A stretch of DNA of 64,000 bases from assembly GCA_913056495.1 (NCBI GenBank), contig CAJXMO010000001.1, positions 62,001 to 126,000 of the forward strand, given 5' to 3'. The notes beneath the pieces were generated by a model. That model saw only the letters and a program-made list of their open reading frames with translations, did no database searches and was not told where the DNA came from. The position numbers and the translations under genes are program-made. Shown here piece by piece: positions 44,014 to 51,852 of the stretch (positions within the stretch are counted from its first letter, which is position 1; each line of letters starts with the position of its first letter). Source of the DNA: an uncultured Alteromonadaceae bacterium. Lineage in GTDB: Bacteria; Pseudomonadota; Gammaproteobacteria; Enterobacterales; Alteromonadaceae.

Positions 44014-44027
44014 GCTTTGTTCCATCC
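44014..44027 (-). promoter_or_regulatory. Possible sigma-54 promoter of pilA
   Basis: On the minus strand GG-N10-GC (TTGGATGGAACAAAGCAA), with GG at 44026-44027 and GC at 44014-44015. The invariant dinucleotides and spacing fit, the flanking bases match only partly. The start site would lie about 42 bases before the pilA ATG. PilR/RpoN control of pilA is known in Pseudomonas and others. Confidence 0.35.
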
Positions 44028-44436
44028 AAAACAGATTTGTAAAGCTATTATTAAATTAGACCAGTAATTTAATTAGAACAAGTAAAAGATCACACTTTTT
44101 ATCAAGTTTTTATAATTTTTTTTGATTGGTGTCATTAATTAAGCTTAAAGTTAAATTGAAACATATCGTTAATTCATACGCTTTTTCTCTTAATTTCGTC
44201 CAATATACCTGTCAAAGTGCTATTTTTGACAGTTAGGCCTTTTTCGAAATGAGCTGACTATTATGATTTTAAAACTTGGATGATTTTTTAAAGTGAGAGT
44301 TAAAATAAGAGTCAGAGTTAAGGCGGCTTTACATTTATTGCTTGGCTGAAAATTTAAATATTCAGATTTACTGAAGCTTCACGTATTTTGATTTAAAATG
44401 AATTTCGCTCTATGATAGAAGCGTTTTAATTTAATA
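44028..44436. other. pilA-moaA intergenic region without recognisable gene
   Basis: About 410 AT-rich bases upstream of both pilA (minus) and the Moco-type leader (plus). T-rich runs at about 44095-44125. I found no gene, tRNA or repeat here; promoters for both directions are expected. Confidence 0.5.
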
Positions 44437-44580
44437 ACTCCGAGCCTGCCGGGTTAAGTTTTATAATCGGCTGAATATCGTTTCAGGTTTTATAAAATAA
44501 GTTCGTCAGGCCGCTGGTTAAATCTAACCAGCCAGGGTTGTGGAAGAAATGACACGGCCTCCCGAATTTGGAAAGGTGTT
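44437..44580 (+). ncRNA. Moco RNA motif-like leader (putative molybdenum-cofactor riboswitch)
   Basis: The leader of moaA begins ACTCCGAGCC...GGGTTAA and ends GGCCTCCCGAATTTGGAAAGGTG, which I recognise as the conserved ends of the Moco RNA motif. Internal support: AGGCCG (44508-44513) pairs perfectly with CGGCCT (44555-44560), and a 7-bp hairpin CTGGTTA-AATC-TAACCAG (44514-44531) lies between them. The ribosome site GGAAAGG (44570-44576) is part of the motif, which suggests translational control. The position before moaA is the classic one. A covariance search is needed for proof. Confidence 0.75.
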
Positions 44581-44581
44581 T

Positions 44582-45556
44582 ATGTTACAAGATAAATTAG
44601 GTCGCCAGTTTCATTATTTGAGACTGTCGATAACTGATGTGTGCAATTTTAAATGCACATATTGCCTGCCTGATGGCTATCAGTGTGATACCTCAAGAGA
44701 ATTTTTATCGGTTGATGAAATTCGTCGGTTAGTCGCTGCGTTTGCAGAGTTAGGGACCAGTAAAATCCGGATAACCGGCGGCGAACCTGCTTTGCGTAAA
44801 GATTTAACTGAAATCATTAAAGTCTGTAAGTCAACGCCTGGAATAAAACAGGTTGCAATGACAACCAATGGTTTTAATCTGGAAAATAAAGTCAGCGAAT
44901 GGACACAGGCCGGCTTAGATGCGCTGAATGTCAGCATAGATAGTTTAAAACCCGAAGTGTTTAAACTGATTACCGGCCATGATAAATTAACCAGTATTTT
45001 GCGCGGCTTAGCGAAAGCCGAAGCGCTTGGTCTGAATTCGATTAAAGTTAATACAGTATTGATGCAGCAGTATAATGCGTCTCAGTTTGACGAATATTTA
45101 AACTGGCTTAAAACCAATGCCTATACACTGAGATTTATCGAATTAATGCAAACCGGTGATAACTTATCCTTTTTTGAACAAAACCATGTCAGTGGTGAAA
45201 GTCTTAAACAAAAATTGTTGTCTCAGGGATGGTCATCTGTGATTCGGGATAAAGCGGCCGGTCCCGCACAAGAGTTTTATCATCCGGATTACGCCGGTAA
45301 AATTGGCTTGATCATGCCTTACAGTAAAGACTTTTGTGCCAGTTGTAACCGTTTAAGAATGAGTGCTTTGGGTCAGTTACATTTATGTTTGTTCACTGAA
45401 CACGGTATAGATATGCGCACTTTATTGCAGCAAGACGAGCAAAAAGAATCGCTTAAACAAGCATTAAGACTAGCGCTTGCTGATAAAACGCCGAGTCACC
45501 TGTTACAACAGGGAGAAACCGGAATAACCCAGCATTTGGCTATGATTGGCGGTTAA
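44582..45556 (+). CDS. moaA: GTP 3',8-cyclase MoaA
   Basis: Radical SAM enzyme for the first step of molybdenum-cofactor synthesis. N-terminal 4Fe-4S motif Cys21, Cys25, Cys28 (SITDVCNFKCTYC), GGEPALR for SAM binding, and the C-terminal cluster motif CASCNRLRMSALGQLHLCL. Start ATG 44582 gives the usual N-terminus (MLQDKLGRQFHYLRLSITD) right after GGAAAGG; an earlier in-frame start at 44540 would lie inside the structured leader. 324 residues. Confidence 0.95.
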   Translation: MLQDKLGRQFHYLRLSITDVCNFKCTYCLPDGYQCDTSREFLSVDEIRRLVAAFAELGTSKIRITGGEPALRKDLTEIIKVCKSTPGIKQVAMTTNGFNLENKVSEWTQAGLDALNVSIDSLKPEVFKLITGHDKLTSILRGLAKAEALGLNSIKVNTVLMQQYNASQFDEYLNWLKTNAYTLRFIELMQTGDNLSFFEQNHVSGESLKQKLLSQGWSSVIRDKAAGPAQEFYHPDYAGKIGLIMPYSKDFCASCNRLRMSALGQLHLCLFTEHGIDMRTLLQQDEQKESLKQALRLALADKTPSHLLQQGETGITQHLAMIGG

Positions 45557-45558
45557 TA

Positions 45559-46137
45559 ATGGCACCGTCTTTTCAGTCTAAACCTGTTACCGGCTTAATT
45601 TTGGCTGGTGGCCGATCTTCCCGAATGGGTCAGGATAAAGCCAGCTTAACTATTGACGGTATTAGTTTACTTGAGAAAAATAAGCAGTTACTTGCTCAGC
45701 TCAAATTTAAATCTATTCTGGTTAGCGGCTCTGACACCGGACAAATTCCGGATAAAATTGAGCAGGCTGGCCCCCTGGGCGGTATCTGCGCTGCATTAGA
45801 CAGAGTTGACGCTGAGCATGCTTTATTGGTGCTGCCGGTTGATATGCCAAAACTCAATAAATCTCTATTAACTCAGCTTATTGATACAGGCTCAAGGTTG
45901 AAATCTGCGTGTTATTTTGAAGATTATTTTTTTCCTGCCTTTTTTTACGATGTCAATGTTTTAAAACAAGTAGCCAGTCAACTGATTGTAAAACCGGGAA
46001 AAGCGCGCTCGGTTAGCGCTTTATTAAATGCGGTTAATGCGCAAGCTATTTGTTTTTCGGATCCTGAAATGGAAAAAAATTTGATTAATGTCAATACACC
46101 CGAACAGTGGCGGGCTTATATTGAGTCACACGCATAG
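45559..46137 (+). CDS. mobA: Molybdenum cofactor guanylyltransferase MobA
   Basis: Transfers GMP from GTP to molybdopterin to make the MGD cofactor. Nucleotidyltransferase start LILAGGRSSRMGQDKASL, then GPLGGICAAL, LPVDMPKL and the closing NVNTPEQW. 192 residues. It starts 2 bases after moaA, so the two are co-translated; mobA inside a moa operon is not the E. coli order. Confidence 0.93.
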   Translation: MAPSFQSKPVTGLILAGGRSSRMGQDKASLTIDGISLLEKNKQLLAQLKFKSILVSGSDTGQIPDKIEQAGPLGGICAALDRVDAEHALLVLPVDMPKLNKSLLTQLIDTGSRLKSACYFEDYFFPAFFYDVNVLKQVASQLIVKPGKARSVSALLNAVNAQAICFSDPEMEKNLINVNTPEQWRAYIESHA

Positions 46138-46242
46138 CCAGTTTTGTGAGTAGGCTCTATAGGCTTATTCAAGCTAACGTTTTGAAATGACCGGTTAGCC
46201 CGGTTATCACATTCTAATTAATTACAATTGAAAGAGACTAAA

Positions 46243-47292
46243 ATGGCCAAACAAAACATGCCTTTTAAACCTTTAAATGTTGCCGTATTAACCATTTCTG
46301 ATACGCGAGATGAAACCAGTGATACATCAGGGCAATATCTGGTTGAAGCCTTAACAGAAGCCGGCCATCATTTGGCAGATAAACAAATTGTAAAAGATGA
46401 TATTTATCAAATCCGGGCTATCACATCCAAGTGGATTGCTTCCGACAATATTCAGGTCATTATTTCGACAGGTGGTACAGGGTTTACCGGTCGCGACAGT
46501 ACACCAGAAGCCATGCTGCCTTTATTTGATAAAACAGTAGAAGGGTTTGGTGAACTGTTCAGACAAGTTTCTTATACGGATATAGGCACATCAACCATTC
46601 AGTCGAGAGCGGTTGCAGGGATGGCAAACAAAGTGGTTATTTTTTGCCTGCCGGGTTCAACTGGGGCTTGTAAAACCGGTTGGCAGGATATTATCCGGTC
46701 GCAAATTGATGCCAGTGTTAAACCCTGTAATTTTGTTGCTCAACTTAAAACCGTGGGCGAAGCGGTTGAAGCTTGCCAGACTCGGGGGGTAATAATGTCA
46801 GACAACAAACAATTTAGCCATGTGAATGCACAGGGCGAAGCGAATATGGTGGATGTCTCGCAAAAAGCCGTGACAACACGCACTGCCATTGCCGAAGCCT
46901 ATATAAAAATGTCGGCTCAGACTATTCAGATGATTGTAGAGGGGGGCCATGCCAAAGGGGATGTATTTGCCGTCGCCCGAATCGCGGGGATTCAGGCCGC
47001 CAAAAAGTGTGCTGATTTAATTCCGCTTTGTCATCCTTTAATGCTTTCAAAAGTACAGGTAGATTTTGAGGTGCAAGCTGATCAACACAGAATCAGAATT
47101 GAAACCCTTTGTAAATTGGCTGGCCAGACAGGTGTTGAAATGGAGGCCCTGACAGCGGCTTCTGTTGCCGCTTTGACTTTATTTGATATGTGTAAAGCGG
47201 TTGATCCTGAAATGGAAATAGGTGGCGTTAGAGTCTTGCAAAAAGAGGGCGGTAAAACGGGCCACTGGCAAAATCAACAAGGTAACAATTAG
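46243..47292 (+). CDS. moaB-moaC: MoaB-MoaC fusion protein
   Basis: One frame of 349 residues covers two full enzymes. Residues 1 to about 168 are MoaB ([42 protein letters not shown]). From about 185 it is MoaC ([60 protein letters not shown]), which makes cyclic pyranopterin monophosphate. No stop or frame change separates them. An internal ATG at 46795 behind GGGGGGTAATA could still yield free MoaC. Start ATG 46243 is preferred over TTG 46228. Bifunctional MoaC/MoaB proteins with MoaC first are known; here MoaB is first, keeping the operon order. Confidence 0.92.
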   Translation: MAKQNMPFKPLNVAVLTISDTRDETSDTSGQYLVEALTEAGHHLADKQIVKDDIYQIRAITSKWIASDNIQVIISTGGTGFTGRDSTPEAMLPLFDKTVEGFGELFRQVSYTDIGTSTIQSRAVAGMANKVVIFCLPGSTGACKTGWQDIIRSQIDASVKPCNFVAQLKTVGEAVEACQTRGVIMSDNKQFSHVNAQGEANMVDVSQKAVTTRTAIAEAYIKMSAQTIQMIVEGGHAKGDVFAVARIAGIQAAKKCADLIPLCHPLMLSKVQVDFEVQADQHRIRIETLCKLAGQTGVEMEALTAASVAALTLFDMCKAVDPEMEIGGVRVLQKEGGKTGHWQNQQGNN

Positions 47293-47538
47293 ATGATCAA
47301 AGTCTTATTTTTTGCGCGTTTAAGAGAAGAGCTAAACTGCGAGTCTGTTGAATTAGAAATTGAAAATAAAAATATTGCCGACGTAAAACAGTTTTTGATA
47401 AAGCAGCGCCCTGAATGGCAAGCTGTTTTTACCAATCGAAAATTACTCACAGCGATTAATCAAACTATGGTTTCTGATCAAGCTTTGGTTAAAAGCGGTG
47501 ACGAAGTGGCGTTTTTTCCGCCTGTGACCGGAGGCTAA
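47293..47538 (+). CDS. moaD: Molybdopterin synthase sulfur-carrier subunit MoaD
   Basis: Ubiquitin-fold sulfur carrier of 81 residues ending in the required Gly-Gly (FFPPVTGG), whose C-terminal thiocarboxylate donates sulfur to molybdopterin. It starts at the base after the moaBC stop. Its partner MoaE, normally next, is not in this window; a REP-rich spacer follows instead. Confidence 0.94.
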   Translation: MIKVLFFARLREELNCESVELEIENKNIADVKQFLIKQRPEWQAVFTNRKLLTAINQTMVSDQALVKSGDEVAFFPPVTGG

Positions 47539-47580
47539 ATACGCTCACTCCGGTTTTTACGAATTTGCTATGCCGTGAGC

Positions 47581-47684
47581 AATCAGGGAGCGTTGTAGGT
47601 CGGCCTTTAGGCCGAAGAGTGTCATCGAGCATGCCTGATTTCTGCTTCTTTTGCCATCCCCGAGGTGTCGCGGAACCAGTCCCT
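47581..47684 (+). repeat. Composite intergenic repeat block B (after moaD)
   Basis: Same ordered pieces as block A: AATCAGGGAGCG (47581-47592, 11 of 12 with block A), REP-like hairpin (47595-47616), and CCATCCCCGAGGTGTCGCGG with a trailing GGAACCAGTCCC (47654-47684). The 441-base spacer 47539-47979 also holds REP-like element 4 and two copies of GCCTGAAAC-TAGC (near 47731 and 47963), but no gene. Confidence 0.65.
47595..47616 (+). repeat. REP-like element 3
   Basis: Identical to element 2: GTAGG, then TCGGCC-TTTA-GGCCGA. It is in the same orientation as element 4, 204 bases downstream. Confidence 0.75.
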
Positions 47685-47798
47685 AACATAAGTATTGCAA
47701 GTAAAAAAGAATATTAGCAGGCTAGGTCTGGTGCCTGAAACTTAGCACCCAATACCCAGCACTGTTTCTAATTTAACCCTGACAGGTGAGAGTTTATT

Positions 47799-47820
47799 GT
47801 AGATCGGCGTTTACGCCGTT
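47799..47820 (+). repeat. REP-like element 4
   Basis: GTAGA then the 5-bp hairpin CGGCG-TTTA-CGCCG. Same foot and loop as elements 1-3, with compensatory changes in the stem, which supports selection for the hairpin. Confidence 0.65.
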
Positions 47821-47979
47821 AGTACTCGAAAGACAAGCTGCATTCAAATTTAAAAATTTGTGTGAGCGGTCGTGAACTTTAACCCCTCCGTGTAAGCAAT
47901 AAAAACAAGGTTACCACGCAAAGCGTGAGTCTCAGCAAGCAAGAGAAACCCCGCACCTAGCCGCCTGAAACCTAGCCCC

Positions 47980-48954
47980 TTATAAACTTACTTCAGCTAA
48001 ATAAATCGCGCAGGTATCCAGCTTTTTAATCAGTTGATTGTTGCGGTTTATTCTATGTTGTGAATAAAAACTGATATACAGTTTATTATTTTTTTCCAGC
48101 ATGGCTGGATAGCTGTTGTCTCCGGCGGATGGTAATTCCAATAATGGCGCTATTTGTTTCTGTGCTAAATCCAATTCAAATAACCAAGTTTTGAGCTTAA
48201 AAGGCCATAATATCCGCCGCGCCGCGATAATAATTTTACCGTTTTTCAGCTGCAATACAGCAGGACCGCCCAAATACTCTGCTAAATCAAACCATTTCCA
48301 GCTGGTATAGCCGGGTTTTGCAATGCCCAACTGAGCTGTATAGCTGTCTGCATCCCGTCTTAAAATGCAAATGGCGGTTCCATCCTCTAAAAATGTGATA
48401 TCAGATTCATTCGGATAAGCTTTTCCGTTCTCAGCCAATGAAAAGAGAGATTGCAGCCGACAGTTAAAGCCTCTTAGCGGATCACCCTGATAAAGCTTAA
48501 CCCGATTTTGAGCGCGGTTATAAGCAATACCAAGTGCTGTGTCTTTAAAGTAGCGAATTCGCCATAACCACCAGTTCCGCTCTCCTAAAATATGAGCGCC
48601 TGACCAACTGATGCCATCCAGTGAAAAGTGCATGCAATTTTGATTCAGGTAGTTGCGGCCTTGATGATCAAATCGCTTATGATAATACAGCAGGGTGAGT
48701 TTTCCGGATGGGTGCACTGTCAGTTTTGGATCCCGAAAATCAGAGTTAGCTTGTCTGAGCAGGCTCGCTGTTTTCCAGTTTATTAAATCATTTGATACCA
48801 GAATTCTGATAATACCGTCTTTACTGACATGGTTTTGTGCTTCTCGAAAACAGCAATAAAAACGGCCTTTATATTCTGTTAAATCAGTAAACGCATTATG
48901 TTTGTGACTTTGCCAGATTAACTGGCATTTATTGAGCGTTAAATTCATATACAT
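47980..48954 (-). CDS. Sialidase-superfamily beta-propeller protein, function unknown
   Basis: 324-residue protein of repeated beta-strand blades. Sialidase/GH43-like elements are visible: FTDLTEYKGRFYCCFREAQ, SNDLINWKTASLL, NSDFRDPKLTVHPSGKLTLLYY, YPNESDITFLEDGTAICILRRD, and GDNSYPAMLEKNNKLYISFYSQHR. There is no signal peptide, so it should act in the cytoplasm on a small sugar or imported oligosaccharide. It lies 46 bases downstream of the SemiSWEET gene and is probably co-transcribed. The reaction is unknown. Confidence 0.6.
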   Translation of the reverse strand: MYMNLTLNKCQLIWQSHKHNAFTDLTEYKGRFYCCFREAQNHVSKDGIIRILVSNDLINWKTASLLRQANSDFRDPKLTVHPSGKLTLLYYHKRFDHQGRNYLNQNCMHFSLDGISWSGAHILGERNWWLWRIRYFKDTALGIAYNRAQNRVKLYQGDPLRGFNCRLQSLFSLAENGKAYPNESDITFLEDGTAICILRRDADSYTAQLGIAKPGYTSWKWFDLAEYLGGPAVLQLKNGKIIIAARRILWPFKLKTWLFELDLAQKQIAPLLELPSAGDNSYPAMLEKNNKLYISFYSQHRINRNNQLIKKLDTCAIYLAEVSL

Positions 48955-49000
48955 TATTTAATCAGAATTAATTCATATTCTGAGTAAACCATAATGCGGC

Positions 49001-49294
49001 TTAATTGTCAGGGGTTGCCTGTGGTTGTTTTTTATCTTTCATTGTATTTTTAACAATGGTTAGTAAAATCGCTAAGGCAAACAGAAAAGTGACAGCATTG
49101 GCACTGATCATTGCCATGTCTTCTATCATCAAAGCATAAGTCAGCCATAAGCCAACACCGGTTGTGAAAATGACATACATCGCCAGAGATAAAGAGCGGG
49201 TTTCTCCGGTTTTGAGCACTTTTATCGCTTGAGGTAAAAATGCAGAAGTGGTGCAGAAAGCTGCGCCAAAACCAATAACATCAATAAAACTCAT
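49001..49294 (-). CDS. SemiSWEET sugar transporter
   Basis: 97-residue, three-helix membrane protein with the PQ-loop motif FLPQAIKVLKTGETRSLSLAMY in helix 1. SemiSWEETs work as dimers and let mono- or disaccharides move down their gradient. A short hydrophilic tail follows helix 3. It heads a two-gene unit with the propeller protein and is divergent from a HAD sugar-phosphatase. Confidence 0.9.
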   Translation of the reverse strand: MSFIDVIGFGAAFCTTSAFLPQAIKVLKTGETRSLSLAMYVIFTTGVGLWLTYALMIEDMAMISANAVTFLFALAILLTIVKNTMKDKKQPQATPDN

Positions 49295-49338
49295 TTAATT
49301 TAACCTTAGAATTAATGTATTATATATATTAATTGTTA

Positions 49339-49354
49339 GCTGAATCGATTGAAA
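49339..49354. promoter_or_regulatory. Cra/LacI-type operator candidate 1
   Basis: GCTGAATCGATTGAAA resembles the Cra (FruR) consensus TGAAWCSNTYHHS with one mismatch and contains the perfect palindrome AATCGATT. It lies in the divergent region between the SemiSWEET gene and the HAD phosphatase. Confidence 0.3.
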
Positions 49355-49432
49355 ATACATTCAACCTAATTATTAATCCAGCTCAAATTTTTTGAGTATT
49401 TTAAGCAAAAAATATTCAATCTCCGAACTTTA

Positions 49433-49447
49433 CCTGAATCGAATTTA
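49433..49447. promoter_or_regulatory. Cra/LacI-type operator candidate 2
   Basis: CCTGAATCGAATTTA shares TGAATCGA with candidate 1 (94 bases away) and lies 18 bases before the HAD gene start. One mismatch to the Cra consensus. Weak alone; the pair is more suggestive. Confidence 0.25.
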
Positions 49448-49464
49448 ACCAAAGCAGAGGCATT

Positions 49465-50070
49465 ATGTATACAGAATTTGACGCCATTATTTTTGATATG
49501 GACGGGACTTTAGTCGATAGCGGGCGTTTACATCAAAATGCCTGGACGCAAGCCCTGAATAAATTTGCTATTCCGGTCAACCCCGAATTAATGCGTTCTC
49601 TGGCGGGCGTGCCTACAAAAGAAACCGTCGATATTTTGGTACAGCACTTTGATCTTAATATTAATGCGACCAGTGATGAGGTGAATGACTTTAAAGAAGC
49701 TATTGTGCGTGAAACCATTCATCAATATGTTAAACCAACCAAGCTGGCTGAGTTTGCAAGAGAGAATCTGGGCAAGCGCCCAATGTCAGTGGGAACAGGT
49801 GCTTACACAGGCGAAGCCAAACAAATACTGGAAGTCTGTGGCTTAAGCGATTTGATCGATCATTTAGTGGGCGCAGATCAGGTTCAAAACCCAAAACCAG
49901 CGCCTGATACCTTTTTACGGTGTGCCGAGTTAATGAAAGTAACCCCTGAACAGTGCATTGTATTTGAAGATGCAAAAGCTGGTATTCAAGCGGCTAAATC
50001 AGCGGGTATGTTTGTTGTTGATGTATACGATGTACTAAAAATAGAGAATGACTATTTTTTGAGTGAGTAG
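49465..50070 (+). CDS. HAD sugar-phosphatase, YqaB / beta-phosphoglucomutase-like
   Basis: 201-residue HAD hydrolase with cap domain. Motif I DMDGTLVDSGRLHQNAW (nucleophile and general-acid Asp), motif II SVGTGAY, Lys in NPKPAPDTF, and motif III VFEDAKAGIQAAKSAGM. The closest characterised type is YqaB, a fructose-1-phosphate phosphatase; beta-phosphoglucomutase is the alternative. It has GCAGAGG before ATG 49465 and sits opposite the SemiSWEET unit, which suggests a sugar-phosphate role. Confidence 0.85.
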   Translation: MYTEFDAIIFDMDGTLVDSGRLHQNAWTQALNKFAIPVNPELMRSLAGVPTKETVDILVQHFDLNINATSDEVNDFKEAIVRETIHQYVKPTKLAEFARENLGKRPMSVGTGAYTGEAKQILEVCGLSDLIDHLVGADQVQNPKPAPDTFLRCAELMKVTPEQCIVFEDAKAGIQAAKSAGMFVVDVYDVLKIENDYFLSE

Positions 50071-50142
50071 TTAACCTTAGCTCGGGATAAGGTGTAATGT
50101 AACCGAGCTGAAGTGAATTATTCTAGTCATTTTATAAGGTTT

Positions 50143-50169
50143 GAGTGGCCTGGTTGACCCAGGTCACTC
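50143..50169. terminator. Hairpin between convergent HAD and DUF2333 genes
   Basis: 11-bp stem GAGTGGCCTGG / CCAGGTCACTC with one G-T pair and a 5-base loop, between two convergent genes. A second stem AGCTCGG / CCGAGCT lies just upstream (about 50080-50109). No strong T run. Confidence 0.5.
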
Positions 50170-50184
50170 ATTTAAAAGTCTGAT

Positions 50185-51156
50185 TTATCCTTGCTCTAAT
50201 AATTTACGTAAATCAATTAAAGCGGCATTGGCGCGGGAAACATAGTTGGCCATGACTAAGCTGTGATTGGCCAGAAAGCCAAAACCATCACCGTTTAAAA
50301 TAAGCGGGCTCCAGACGGTATCCTGCGTGGCTTCCAGTTCACGAATAATTTGCTGCAAACTGACTCTGGCATTCTTTTTTTCCAGTACATCAGCAAAATC
50401 AATTTCTACCGCTTGTAAAAAATGATGCAAAGCCCAACAGGTACCGCGCGCTTCATAAAATACATCGTCTATTTTCCACCAGCTGGTTTGTACTTTGCTT
50501 TGCATAGGTGTTTGAGTTGACTGATGAGCGCTGTTATCTCCGGCCAGTTCAATATTATATCTATCTTTGCCTACACTCGCGCTCAGTTTCTGTGAAGTTG
50601 ACCCCAATCGTTTCTCAACTTCTTTTAGCCAGTCACTCAGGTTATCCGCTCTAGAATAAAACTGGCCGTCTGCCTGATTCGAATCAATCAGACGTTCGCG
50701 GTAGCTTTTTAATGCCGTAATCGCATTTTCATATTCGCCTTCAGCACTTGGCCAGGCCCAGTTTCTGTGGTCAATATTAAACTGGGGTTGAGCGACCTTT
50801 AAATCTTTATCTTCTTGAGACTGCGACTGAGAACGGCTGAAGTCTTTACGCATAGCCAGTGATAGATCTCTGATTTGTTCAAGTGCGCCAAATTCCCAGG
50901 CAGGCATGTTGTCCATCAACAGAGAAGGTGGTAGAACGTCATTGGCAGTAAATCCACCGGGTTTGGTTAACAGTGTTTCAGCAACATTTATTAAAGCGGT
51001 TGTTGTCGCATAACCTGTTACCTGAATATGTTGTTGGCTATTTTGCCTGACCGAGGTAATTTCAGGTTCCTGGCTCCACCAAACAGAAATTAACCAGAAT
51101 ATCAGAATGACTGAGCCGAGGCCCAGGCTTACAATTTTTATTAACTTGCTATTCAT
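50185..51156 (-). CDS. DUF2333 family membrane-anchored protein
   Basis: 323-residue protein recognised as DUF2333: one N-terminal membrane helix (about 8-27), then a soluble, probably periplasmic helical region with WEFGALEQIRDLSLAMRKDFSRSQSQS, WKIDDVFYEARGTCWALHHFLQAVE and LNGDGFGFLANHSLVMANYVSRANAAL. Function unknown in all species. It precedes the copper chaperone genes in order but is separated by 51 bases. Confidence 0.82.
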   Translation of the reverse strand: MNSKLIKIVSLGLGSVILIFWLISVWWSQEPEITSVRQNSQQHIQVTGYATTTALINVAETLLTKPGGFTANDVLPPSLLMDNMPAWEFGALEQIRDLSLAMRKDFSRSQSQSQEDKDLKVAQPQFNIDHRNWAWPSAEGEYENAITALKSYRERLIDSNQADGQFYSRADNLSDWLKEVEKRLGSTSQKLSASVGKDRYNIELAGDNSAHQSTQTPMQSKVQTSWWKIDDVFYEARGTCWALHHFLQAVEIDFADVLEKKNARVSLQQIIRELEATQDTVWSPLILNGDGFGFLANHSLVMANYVSRANAALIDLRKLLEQG

Positions 51157-51207
51157 AATTGTCCTTTTACTCTTAAATTTAAATGTCCAACGCTCAACCC
51201 CTGACGA

Positions 51208-51672
51208 TTAATGATTATGGTGTTTATGCTCCATTTTTTCAGGTTTTTGAGCATGATGCATCGCTTGTATTGGTGCTATAACAGAGTAAGATTTTTGGTG
51301 TTTATCCCTGAAAATAAACTCGACTTCTCCCTGATCTGCCCAGTTTCGCTTTAAATCGAGCAACATAATATGCTTTGCACCAGACTCTAATATAATGCTC
51401 TGATTAGCCGGAATAATAAGCTGGTCCATTTTTTTCATCATCATCATATCATTTTGCACAATATGAGTATGAAACTCAGTTTTTTCACTGATATTACTAT
51501 TTGCTTCTATCAAGCTGACAGGCTCTGAGCCGGTATTGGTAATTTTCATAAATGCGGCTGTATTTTTTTGCATAGCCGGCATTAACCTGACACTGGCTTG
51601 TTCAAATACAAGGTCAGCCTGTGCGGCATGGCTGAATACTAAACCGGCGACGAGTGATAAAAATTTATGCAT
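51208..51672 (-). CDS. Periplasmic copper chaperone PCu(A)C
   Basis: 154-residue periplasmic copper(I) carrier. Signal peptide 1-19 (SHAAQA / DLVF). The copper-site pattern H-x10-14-M-x21-HxM is present (HTHIVQNDMMMMKKM to AKHIMLL). The C-terminal tail (MHHAQKPEKMEHKHHNH) is rich in His and Met, giving an extra copper-binding arm. It normally delivers copper to cytochrome oxidase; no oxidase or ScoI gene is adjacent. Confidence 0.9.
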   Translation of the reverse strand: MHKFLSLVAGLVFSHAAQADLVFEQASVRLMPAMQKNTAAFMKITNTGSEPVSLIEANSNISEKTEFHTHIVQNDMMMMKKMDQLIIPANQSIILESGAKHIMLLDLKRNWADQGEVEFIFRDKHQKSYSVIAPIQAMHHAQKPEKMEHKHHNH

Positions 51673-51852
51673 TCTTTCATTCTTTTTAATATTGGAGTTT
51701 GATGCATTTAATTTAGCAGTTAAGCCTGCTAATTTATAGTCAATTTTTATTCGAACGTTTTGAAAAAACGCGATTAGGTTTACAAACGTCAGCGCCTAAA
51801 TCTTCATGCCAATATGGATACCCGCCTGCGGGATAGGACTAGAATATTTGCT

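Noticed and set aside
43960..44025. 22-residue extension of PilA
   Set aside because: It would place extra residues before a normal short prepilin leader; ATG 43959 gives the standard MNKQ...KKG / FTLIE leader.
44540..44581. Longer MoaA N-terminus starting at 44540
   Set aside because: This stretch belongs to the structured Moco-type leader, and ATG 44582 has GGAAAGG directly upstream and gives the normal MoaA start.
47489..47689. Open frame of 66 codons on the minus strand after moaD
   Set aside because: It overlaps the moaD end and the repeat block, and its translation is repeat-derived.
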